NCBI GenBank assembly: GCA_947561585.1
Contig: CANNZV010000878.1
Coordinates: forward strand, 1-64,000
Direction of reading: 5' to 3'
DNA: 64,000 nucleotides
From: Caprella mutica
Taxonomy: Eukaryota; Arthropoda; Malacostraca; Amphipoda; Caprellidae
Made by a program: the position numbers and the translations under genes. The stretch's first letter is position 1; the number at the start of each line of letters is the position of its first letter. Positions 1-9,200 of the stretch are shown one piece after another. Under the pieces are notes generated by a model, which did no database searches, had not been told where the DNA came from, and saw only the letters and a program-made list of their open reading frames with translations.

Positions 1-230
1 AGATAACATTCATTATTCAAATCTTTTAAACCATATTAAGTATTATGTTATTCGTTAAGTATAAATTAATATACATTGAATCAAATATTATATCTTAAAA
101 ACTCCAATTATCGACCTGTTGAAACCAAATATCGTCATACATATTATTACCTATTTATCGTCATGTGTCGATACATGGGTAAGCGCACCATCATATCGTC
201 CACAGAATAAAATTTTCATTAAACAGCTGA

Positions 231-989
231 CAGAATGGAGGAAATCAGGAAGAATGGGGGAAAATCAGTTAGAATGGGGAAATCTGGAAGAAAATCAGGT
301 AGAATGGGAAATATAGGAACAAATCAGGTTGAATGGAGGAAAACTGTTTGAATGGGAGAAAAACAATGTCACGGACGAATGCTCGCGGAGAGCTTCCTCA
401 CGGTGAAATCAGGTAGAATGGGGAAAATTAGGGTAGAATTGGGGAAAATCTGTTATAATTGGGAAAAATCAGGTAGAATGGGGGAAAATCAGTTAGAATG
501 GGGGAAAATCAGGTAGAATGGAGGAAAATTAGGAGAATGGATAAAATTAAGTAAAACTAGGTAGAATGGGGACAATTAGGAGAATGGGTTGAATTAGGCA
601 GAGTGGGGTAAAATTGGGTAGAATGGAGGAAAATTGGGTAGAATGGGGGAAAATCTGTTATAATGGGGGGAAATCAGGTAGAGTAGGATGAAGTCAGCTA
701 GAATGGGGGGAAATTAGGAGAATGGGTAAAAATAGGTAAAAATAGGTAGAATGGGGGGAAATTAGGAGAATGGGTAAAGTTAGCTAGAATGGGGGTAAAA
801 TTAGGTAGAATGGGGGAAAATTGGGTAGAATGGGGGAAATTAGGAAGACTGGGGAAAATTAGATAGAATTGGGAAAATCTGGTAGAGTTGGGGAAAATCA
901 GGTAGAATGGGGGAAAATCAGGTAGAATGGGGAAACAAAGTAGAATGAGGGAAACGGTGGCTGAGTAGGGGAAACGATGGCAGAATGGG
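231..989. repeat. Degenerate minisatellite, roughly 20-bp unit
   Basis: About 760 bp of imperfect tandem copies of a purine-rich unit close to GGTAGAATGGGGGAAAATCA. Copies differ by substitutions and small indels, so the period drifts between about 18 and 24 bp, which suggests an old array. One unrelated stretch interrupts it near 366-410. The array ends where dispersed repeat O begins. Short open frames across it are by-products of the repeat and not genes. Confidence 0.85.
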
Positions 990-1002
990 GAAATTATTGA
1001 TT

Positions 1003-1330
1003 GAACCAAAGACCATATCGCTGATGTCAAAAAGGAAATTAAATACAAGGGACTGGAAGAAACAGTCAGAAAGAAAAGTGACTTCATGAAAAAAGTCACC
1101 TACCACCGTCGGTGACAAAGCTCATGGATGCAGAAAAGCTACTCATTGAATGCAGTTACTTACCAAAGAATGTGACGAAAAGAGACACAAGTACCGGTGC
1201 ACGACTGCACTCATGAATGAGGAGGAAAATGAAGAGGTGATAGTAAATGAAACCCCTGAGTCTACCTAACACAAAAAAAATCTTAAACATCGTAGTTGAA
1301 AAGCATTACTCTAGCGCTATCCTCTAAAAC
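1003..1330 (+). repeat. Dispersed repeat O, copy 1
   Basis: This block reappears at 63715-64000 in the same orientation, inverted at 1497-1750, and as a fragment at 10565-10650. Shared landmarks are ACCATATCGCTGATGTCAAA near the left end, ACCACCGTCGGTGACAA in the middle, GAAGAGGTGATAGTAAATGA, and a right end reading AGCGCTATCCTCTAAAACTGC. No coding sequence is visible. It is probably a non-autonomous foldback element. Confidence 0.8.
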
Positions 1331-1422
1331 TGCAAGTACCGTTACAAAAATGAAAAAAAGACATAACACAATCCAAATTACAACAGTTCTAGGCCCAAGG
1401 GACGCCACTCCTCATCTCTTCC

Positions 1423-1489
1423 ATTCACCACAGACAGCTTCAGGATAGAGCCCATGAAGGCTCTATCCTGGAGCTGTCTGTTGTGAATT
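1423..1489. repeat. 31-bp-arm hairpin at the centre of the O foldback
   Basis: The arm at 1423-1453 is the inverse of 1459-1489 with only two or three mismatches and a loop of about 5-6 nt. The inner arm is CAGGATAGAGCC / GGCTCTATCCTG. It lies between two oppositely oriented O copies, so the whole 1003-1750 block can fold on itself. Confidence 0.8.
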
Positions 1490-1496
1490 AGAGCAG

Positions 1497-1750
1497 TTGC
1501 AGTTTTAGAGGATAGCGCTAGGGTTATGATCTTCAACTACGAGGTCTTAGATTTTGTGTTCGGTAGGCTCGTTGGTTTCATTTACTATCACTACTTCATT
1601 TTCCTCTTCCATCCGTGAGTGCAATCACCGGATATATGTATACTTCTTCGTCACATTTCTTGGTGATTGTATTCAGAGTAGCTTTCCTGCATCCATGAGC
1701 TAGACACAGACAGGTGGTATTTGACTTTGCTCATGAATCCACTTTCCCTT
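1497..1750 (-). repeat. Dispersed repeat O, copy 2 (inverted)
   Basis: Inverted relative to copy 1. It begins GCAGTTTTAGAGGATAGCGC and runs through TTCATTTACTATCAC to TGCATCCATGAGCTAGACAC. Divergence from copy 1 is clearly visible, so the pair is not a recent duplication. Confidence 0.8.
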
Positions 1751-1763
1751 AATAAAATTACAT

Positions 1764-3340
1764 TCAAAAGTCAGGATTAGACCTCCGATTCTGCCGCAGT
1801 CGTAAAAACCCAACGTAATTAAGTAAAGCGACAATATTTTTAATTTCTTTCTCAATAAATTATCTTAAATATAACAATAATTTTTCGTACTATTGGGTCA
1901 CAAAAAGTATTAAAAACTTTAAAAAGAATGAAAAATATATAGCAAACTAAATTTTAACATATTCATATTTTTCCCAGACACTGGAAATGACATGTAAGAT
2001 AATATGATGGATTAACAATAATTATTTTAGCTGAAATCAATTTATTTTAGCTGAAATCAATTTATTTTGAGAGAAAAAAGTTTTAGATAACCAAAGTCGT
2101 ATCGAAATTTTGATAGATCACCCCCATGACGATAAATGGAAAACCCTCTTTATTGATACCTACCCAAATATTGACACATCTATTTATTTTAAATATTGAT
2201 GACCAAATTAATTTCTGATTTTATATTTAAGAAATGCAATTAAACACAAACAGAATTCTATAAACATTATTTTGAAATTTCTTTATTAGAAGCGTAAATC
2301 ACGCATAACAAATTCTATATACCTAATCAATTACGGTAGGTTTGTCCTGAATGACACTCTGATTGAAATTGCTTACAACAATATTAAAAATAATTGGAAA
2401 CATCGAACTGTAAAAACCCAAACCATGAAAATCTTTCTAAGTCTTGTTATAGACGAAAATAACTGAAACATGACGATAAATGGAGAGAGGCCATACAAGG
2501 AGCCTTATCCTATGTTGTTTATAGTGTAATAGCTGTACTCTGTAAAGCTTGTATTAAGCTACAGAATTGGATATATTATCTATATTTATCTTGTCACTGC
2601 ATCGACACTTCGCTATCCATTGTCTCTTTAGCTCAATATCTTTAGGAAATCTAAAAAAATCTAACACTAGACTGTTTACATTGTTTTTGAGAACATGCAA
2701 ATACACTGCATTGAATAGGCATTATAGCTGACTAGTTAGACATAGACTCAAAATAAATAATACAAGAACCAGAAGTGACGTTACCTTCTTTTTCTTTGTC
2801 AGTATTTCTGTCGAGTGCGCGTATCTTTCAACTATTTAATTCATGCATGGAACTATGTAACTATAGGGTTTGTCATTTTTAAACCATACCTTTGATGTGA
2901 CCGCGTTTACAAATTTAGACACTAGGAGGCGGTAGTATCACCTATGTTTACAAAACAATATTCGTTAGATATTTATGTGTTGAGAATTTGAATAATAAAA
3001 TGTAATTACCTTAGTTTTCTGAATTTAAGGTGAGAAATGAATTAACAATATAGGTATTGGTTATTTCAGTTGGATATGTTCTACAAATTTTGGTACAGCA
3101 ATCCAGTGTAAAGAAAGTGACAACAGGTTGGAAGTTAGTTAGGATCATCCATTGCCATTTGCCATTTGCCAACCTAATTAGTAATTCGCAACTTGTTTTA
3201 ATTCGTGTAGTAGGCTATGTACAATTTTACCATTTTCTCCAGTTCTTACTAACATTAGGTACATAATTTCTGTTCACTATTCTCTGTTTGCACTTTGCAA
3301 GTTTGCAGTGACTCTCAGACTCTGCACCTCCAAGTTTCTG
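1764..3340. other. Intergenic, AT-rich, no gene seen
   Basis: Very AT-rich sequence with stops in all frames. The only local structure seen is a short direct duplication of TTATTTTAGCTGAAATCAA at about 2023-2062. An untranslated first exon of the downstream BTB gene could be hidden here but cannot be recognised from sequence. Confidence 0.5.
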
Positions 3341-3342
3341 TT

Positions 3343-3480
3343 TCAGAGGTTGGAAAATTCTAAGCCAATTTTAGAGCCAAAATTTTACAAAAAACTTGGC
3401 TCATTTTTTTTGCTCAGACCATTTGAAATCTAAGCCAATTGTTTATTGTAAGAATGTAAGCCAATCTAACTCTAAGCACC
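3343..3480 (+). repeat. Diverged family E MITE fragment
   Basis: Starts like family E (TTTCAGAGGTTGGAAAATTC) and repeats the phrases 'CTAAGCCAATT' and 'TTGGCTCATTTTTT' found in the full E element at 3773-5607. The terminal bases are degraded and no target duplication is visible. Confidence 0.55.
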
Positions 3481-3518
3481 TATGTTAATGATGTTATTAT
3501 ATTATTGTTATAACTTAT

Positions 3519-3736
3519 CCAGTCTGCAGAATATGGAACATTTTTCCAAGACTCTCTGCGGGAGTTTTTGATTGAATTTTTAGAAATTGGAGATCTCTGC
3601 GGGAGATCTTGAATTAATTCCTATGTTACCATTAATTTAGCTGCGGGAGATTCTGAATCTGCTACTGAGAGTCAGAGAGAGAACTGTCTCTCAAATTAAA
3701 ATCTCTGCGGGAGAAGAGACACATTCTGCAGACTGG
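3519..3736. mobile_element. Family A MITE (218 bp), 8-bp TSD
   Basis: Terminal inverted repeats CCAGTCTGCAGAATATG and CATTCTGCAGACTGG. The exact 8-bp duplication TAACTTAT flanks it (3511-3518 and 3737-3744). The interior carries several CTGCGGGAGA motifs. It is non-coding. The 8-bp duplication is hAT-like, but the first bases are CCAG rather than the usual hAT CAG, so the superfamily is left open. Confidence 0.9.
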
Positions 3737-3892
3737 TAACTTATAGCTTATAAGTTATAGATAGAGTATATCCCATGTTTCAGAGGCTGGAAAATTGTAA
3801 GCCAATTTTTGAGCCAAAATTTCACAAAAAATCTGAGCCAAGCCAATTTGGCTCATTTTTTGAAGATTTCAAGCCAAAATTAACATAGGAAT

Positions 3893-4342
3893 CCAGTCTG
3901 CAGAATATGGAACATTTTTCCAAGACTCTCTGCGGGAGTTTTTGATTGAATTTTTAGAAATTGGAGATCTCTGCGGGAGATCTTCTATTAATTCCTATGT
4001 TACCATTAATTTAGCTGCGGGAGATTTTGAATTAATTCCTCTATGTTACCATTAATTTAGCTGCGGGAGATTCTGAATCTGCTACTGAGAGTCAGAGAGT
4101 AACTGTCTCTCAAATTAAAATCTCTGCGGAAGAACCAGTCTGCAGAATATGTGAGATATTTGGGATTTTCTCTCCGAACAATTTTGAATTAATTCCTATA
4201 TTTACATTAATTTTGCTACGAACACTTCTGAATTAATTCCTATATTTACATTAATTTTGCTACGAACACATTAAGAGATCTCTACGAACACTTAACCAGT
4301 TTCTGCAGACTGGCGGAAGAAGAGACACATTCTGCAGACTGG
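3893..4342. mobile_element. Family A MITE nested in E
   Basis: CCAGTCTGCAGAATATGG ... TTCTGCAGACTGG, flanked by the exact duplication ATAGGAAT (3885-3892 and 4343-4350). It is a close relative of the copy at 3519 and is itself split by a further element at 4135-4313. Confidence 0.9.
4135..4313. mobile_element. Family A' MITE nested in A
   Basis: Starts CCAGTCTGCAGAATATGTG and ends CAGTTTCTGCAGACTGG, with the exact duplication CGGAAGAA (4127-4134 and 4314-4321). It shares only its ends with family A. The interior instead carries 'TACGAACAC' motifs. This is the third layer of the nest. Confidence 0.9.
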
Positions 4343-4402
4343 ATAGGAATTAATTCAAAATTTAAAGCCAATTAGACATATCTGAGCCATGTTTCAAAGT
4401 GT

Positions 4403-4900
4403 CCAGTCTGTATTTGGTGTACAAAATCCCATTATCCCACTGACTTTTTCAAAAAGCTGAAAAAATCCTAGTTTGTATTTGGTGTACTGAAATCCTCTGA
4501 CTTTTTCAAAAATCTGAGAAATAGCTGCCAACATTTTTCATCAATTTATCTAGTCCTCCAGCATTTTTCCTCAAAAAATTAATGGTGATATATGAATTAA
4601 TAGTTAAATATCCTCCGACATTGCAGGAATTTTTTTAATAGAGAAATTGAATATCTCCCGATATATCTTTTGAATTTACCACCAAATACAATCTGGATAA
4701 AAATCCACCATAAATTTCCAGTAATTTCTGATCCACCAACATTTTCCCAAATTGAAATTATCCACCGAAAATTAATGGTAACATAGGAAGGAATAAATAG
4801 CAAAAAACCCACCGACTTTGCCAGAATATTATTTTCAAAGGGAAAAAATTCCACCGACTGACCGACATGTCGTTGGAATTTACCTCAAAAGACAGACTGG
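4403..4900. mobile_element. Family B MITE nested in C
   Basis: Ends CCAGTCTGTATTTGGTG and CAAAAGACAGACTGG. Exact duplication CAAAGTGT (4395-4402 and 4901-4908), a few bases inside the left end of the C element. About twice as long as the other B copies because the left half is internally duplicated ('TTTGGTGTAC...AATCC' occurs twice). Non-coding. Confidence 0.88.
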
Positions 4901-4972
4901 CAAAGTGTGGCAGGAAAGTCGCCAGTTTGGTGATAAAAGCCAAGGGATCAAGGTCGCCACATTTAAGATACT

Positions 4973-5144
4973 CCAGTCTGAAAAGTAGAGCACTAAGAGC
5001 AGGATTTGGGGATTACCTAATCCTGCGCCCAAGTCCTATTTAATTCCTATGTTCCCATGTTATTTTCAACTTAATTTGCTGCACCCAAATTCCAATTTCT
5101 GTAAAAAAAATCCTGGGTCTGAGGATACCTACTTTTCAAACTGG
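4973..5144. mobile_element. Family D MITE nested in C
   Basis: Terminal inverted repeats CCAGTCTGAAAAGTAG and CTACTTTTCAAACTGG, exact duplication AAGATACT (4965-4972 and 5145-5152). The interior is about 140 bp and non-coding. A related, itself interrupted copy is at 40022-40492. Confidence 0.9.
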
Positions 5145-5288
5145 AAGATACTTTGAAGAAGAAATAGGACTTCCTAGACCCTAGTGAGGATTTTACACTT
5201 GAAAACATCCTTATGCATCATGTCTGATGCATATGTATCACATAATCACTTGAGACTATCAATGAGTGATTTACTTGCTATTTACAGG

Positions 5289-5481
5289 CCAAGTAAAATA
5301 GTATGTCTTATAATGTCTATAAAACTCGCCATTTGTCTCTCCAGCTAAATGATCAAATTTACATAAATTCTCTCCAAAATAACATTGTAGCATACGAGAA
5401 AAATAGATAAAACATGCCATTTGCAATTGAAGGGCTCAAAATAACTGTCACAAACTCGCCATTAAAATGGCGAGTTTCACA
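5289..5481 (-). mobile_element. Family F MITE, right end missing
   Basis: Begins CCAAGTAAAATAGTATGTC and follows the F consensus, including the palindromic CTCGCCATTAAAATGGCGAG, but stops before the usual ATTACTTGG end. No duplication found. It lies inside the C element. Confidence 0.7.
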
Positions 5482-5614
5482 TCTCAAAAGTTGCCAGTGT
5501 GAGTATATTGGCAACTTTGTCCATACTTTGAAACATGGTATCTGAGTTCTGACCTTTTGAAATCTAAGCCAATTAATTGGCTTAGATTGACATACTCTGT
5601 AACATGGAGTTTAT

Positions 5615-5841
5615 CCAGGCATTAAAGCTTGTCCAAACTCGCTATTTTAATGGCGAGTTTATGACAGTTATTTTGAGCCCTTCAATTGCAAATGGCGAGA
5701 AATATCTAATTTTCATTATTTTCTCCTATGCAGCAATGTTATTTTGGAGGGAATTTAGGATAATTTGATCATTTTGAAGAGAAATTTGATGATTTTTGGA
5801 GAGACAAATGGAGAGTTTATGAGCTATACTATTTTACTTTG
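5615..5841 (+). mobile_element. Diverged family F MITE
   Basis: The opposite orientation of the previous copy: CCAGGCATTAAAGC ... ATACTATTTTACTTTG. The two ends are mutated and the 8-bp duplication is no longer recognisable. The stretch from 5842 to 6230 holds A'-like fragments ('GTGTTCTAACAAAAGTAATG', 'ATATTCTGCAGATTGG') and no gene. Confidence 0.65.
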
Positions 5842-6259
5842 TGTAAATATAGAAATTAATTCAAAATTGTTCAGAGAGAATATCCCAAATTCTTCAAACT
5901 GGCTATGTTCCCATGTTTATTTTGACTTGAAATCTTGAAAAATGAGCCAAAATTGACACAGTTTGGTTTGCCAGAATGTTCTGCCACTATGGGCACTTAA
6001 ATATAGGGATTAATTCAGAAGTGTTCTAACAAAAGTAATGTAAATATAGGAATTAATTCAAAATTGTCCCAAATATCTCTCATATTCTGCAGATTGGCTG
6101 TCTTTTTGTTTTTTGAAAGGTGATCAAAAAGTATCATGATATTATGTTATAATAACTATTATGATAACTAATCATACATTAATATTGTTAAGGTAATACT
6201 GATTTGACACAAAATCTTAGCTTGTTTTATGATTTTTTTATAATTCTTCACCTTACAGG

Positions 6260-9200
6260 ATGAGTGCCTCAAATCCTGACACATCGTCAGGCAGAGAGAC
6301 TGCCATGGCTCCTCCTTCCCGCCCTTCATCTCGTCCTCCTTCACGCCCTTCATCAGCGAATGATCTGTTGGAAGTTCAGTGGACTGACCACAACACAGTC
6401 TTCTCTCTTGCTGTGTCTAAACTGCGATCAAAGGTACAAATTTGGTTCTTTACCCTTTAATGCCCAAGATGTATTTTTTGATGGATCAATGTTAGATAGA
6501 TGACTTTTTTAAGAAAGAATATGTAAAAAAACATTTATTTTTTTTATAAAATATGATGTCCCTCGAGAAGAACTTCAGCAATCCTTATGTGGCATTTCCT
6601 ATATTTATTTGTACTCCTCTCATTGCTAGAATATGATTATATTGAATAAATTTAAACATTATTTGATGTTTTTCTAATGTCCTCCCCAGAGGACTCTCGG
6701 TGTTGAAGGGTTAAGATTGACAGAAGCCTTATGACTTCTATTCAATTTCTTGACTATTTTTCTATGTTCATTTCAGCACATGTACACTGATGCAACTCTT
6801 GCCTGTGATGGCCAGTTTTACCCAGTACACAAATTTGTTCTCTCTACATGCAGTGAATTCTTTTCTGCAATGTTTGAGTGGACTCCTTGTGTCAATCCTG
6901 TTCTGGTTATGAACCAACTTTCTCCTAAAGACCTGGAAGCAATCCTTGACTTCATGTACACAGGATCTGCTAGTGTTAGAGAAGCAGAGCTTGACTCGGT
7001 GGTCAAAGCTGCTCAACAGCTGCGAATTCATGGTCTTGCTTGCTTGGATAGCAACACTCGACCAGTGATGCATAAAGATGGTGGCCAATCTAACAGCTTA
7101 TGCCCAATGGCTCAAACCTCATCCCATGAAACAATAATGCCCAGAGACATCAAGAAATCACCTGACAGTCGCCAAGTGGTGGAACCTCCTTCCAAGAAAC
7201 GCAAACCTGAAATGCAGTTGACCAGTTCGGTCCCTTCATCAGCTCGTCCGCAACCTGTCTCCTTGCCCTCCATAGCCAGTCTCACTCCCTCACCAGATGT
7301 GAAGCCCTTCCTACACCAAGCAAGACCCCAGACCAACAGCAGACAATTTGTCTCTCCCAGTACCTATAACAGCTCCTCAAGCCTCATGAGTCAGGGCACA
7401 CCCATGAGATCTGCAGCGCCTCAGCAGCTTGCCAGTGCATCACGGTCTCAATTTAACACTTCCTATGCATCGGCACCTCAAAGCAGCTTCAGCTTCCATC
7501 AGCCCAGAGACACGAGTCTTCCGATGGCTGTTGGCAACAACAAGCACCTCCAGCAGCTCCTGTCCACTCCTAGATCTTCTCCTGTTGAGGGAGTCAATCA
7601 GTTGGGTAGCTCTTACAGTGGAATTGTGGAGCAGCACACGGCCAATATGGATGAGGTGGGCAGACAAATACCTAGCTATTTTTTCTGTTAATTATGAATA
7701 TTTATTCAACATTATTGGAAATAGCTACTATTTAGTATGCTAGTCTTGAATTAAGTTATTTGATTAGTTTAGCTATTTGAAATACCTAGATATATTTTCT
7801 GTTAATTATAATTTATTAAAGATGATGGGAAATACAATTAGTTGTGCCTTCTACTGTAAACTGCTTTCAAATTTTATAATTGATTTTTCGGGCCTTCATG
7901 ATGCCTCACTATTTGTTCAATTAACATTTCTGTAAAATTTCATGAAACAGATAGTTTTATAAGGGTGAATTCAGAAGGAAATAAATGAAATAGATAAATA
8001 AAAAAAACTGATAACCTGACAATAAGTTATTATGAACTTTTCAGATGAGAAAAAGACAGCAATTGATGCAGCGTAAGAATTCCCTTTTACAACAGCATCA
8101 AGATTTACAACAGAAAGTGCAACAGAATAGAAATCTGAAGATGCAATCTATTCATCCTCAAGCTCCTGTTGGCAGCTTGCCTCAGTCTTTTGTTGCCAAC
8201 CCTAACCAGTCTCATTCCTTAAACAAAACTCAACCAAATTCTCTAAACAAGACAACTACTGACAATGCTCAGTCTATTCTAACTAGCATGCCTCAATCTT
8301 CTAACCAGCCTCAGTCTCTTATTTCAAGTCAGATGCAGTCCTCTACCGTGCCTCAACTCATAAGTCTTTCTCAATCCCATCCTCCCAACCAGCCTCAATC
8401 TCATCCTCCCAACCATCCTCACACCCAACAAACGAAACACCTCTTGACGCAATCTAGCTCTTATCAAACACGTCCTTCTCCGCTCCGACTTCCCACCCCC
8501 TCATTGCCATCTCCACATCCAATGTCTCAGCAACTAATGAGTAAGACTTTCTCTCAGAGTACCAACAGCAGTAAGTATCACAATGCTCTGCAAAGTCCGT
8601 TTGACTTCACCGCTCATGCTGCCCTCACTTCTCATGCTCCCCACACATCGCACTTAGGCACCACCGCCTCAGTGAGCACGGCTGCAACTTCTGATCTCAA
8701 TACTAACAGTCCAGGTGAGTGTTTGTTTTTTGAGATAAGCAAGTAACTACTACACCTTCATGAGAATTGTGTGCAGATTACTTATATCTTGTCCTGATGT
8801 GTAAACTAAAACTAGTAACATTTCTTTTTGTTATCATAGTTGGAACTGATTCAAAAAGTTTGAGTAAAATGTCACGCTGCATGTTATAATGTCCCATATT
8901 CTGCAGACTGGATATGATGACTATCAAGAATATGCCTAACTGTTTAAGAAATGAAGCATGATGTGTGTATGGAGCACTGACAATTGGGCACCAAACAATT
9001 GAGCCAGAACTATTGTGCCCAAAGACAATTGAGCCCAGAAAAAATTGGGATAGCAGACACAATATAGAAGTGTTAATGACAGGTGCCGTTCTTATTACAA
9101 GTGGTAATAATAGCAGGCTATGACTCAAGTTATTATATAATTGTATCTTTGAGTTTGAGTAAAAGAAAATGGTTTTGAAGGGTTGTTTAGCATACATTGA

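Larger units (their letters stand above)
4387..5538. mobile_element. Family C MITE nested in E
   Basis: Ends CCATGTTTCAAAGTGTGG (interrupted) and ATACTTTGAAACATGG, exact duplication TATCTGAG (4379-4386 and 5539-5546). It is split by a B element (4403-4900), a D element (4973-5144) and a truncated F element (5289-5481). A second, more complete C copy is at 44259-44782. Confidence 0.88.
3773..5607. mobile_element. Family E MITE split by nested insertions
   Basis: Outer shell of a nest. The left end CCATGTTTCAGAGGCTGG is at 3773 and the right end CTCTGTAACATGG finishes at 5607. Flanks AGTATATC and AGTTTATC match at 7 of 8 positions. Removing the inserted elements (3893-4342 and 4387-5538, each with one copy of its duplication) leaves a short element rich in 'AAGCCAATT'. 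No coding capacity. Confidence 0.8.

Noticed and set aside
119..316. Small open frame at the left edge
   Set aside because: Largely inside the purine-rich degenerate minisatellite; no protein resemblance.
3057..3266. A 69-codon frame in the upstream AT-rich DNA
   Set aside because: No codon bias, no splice partner and no recognisable protein motif.
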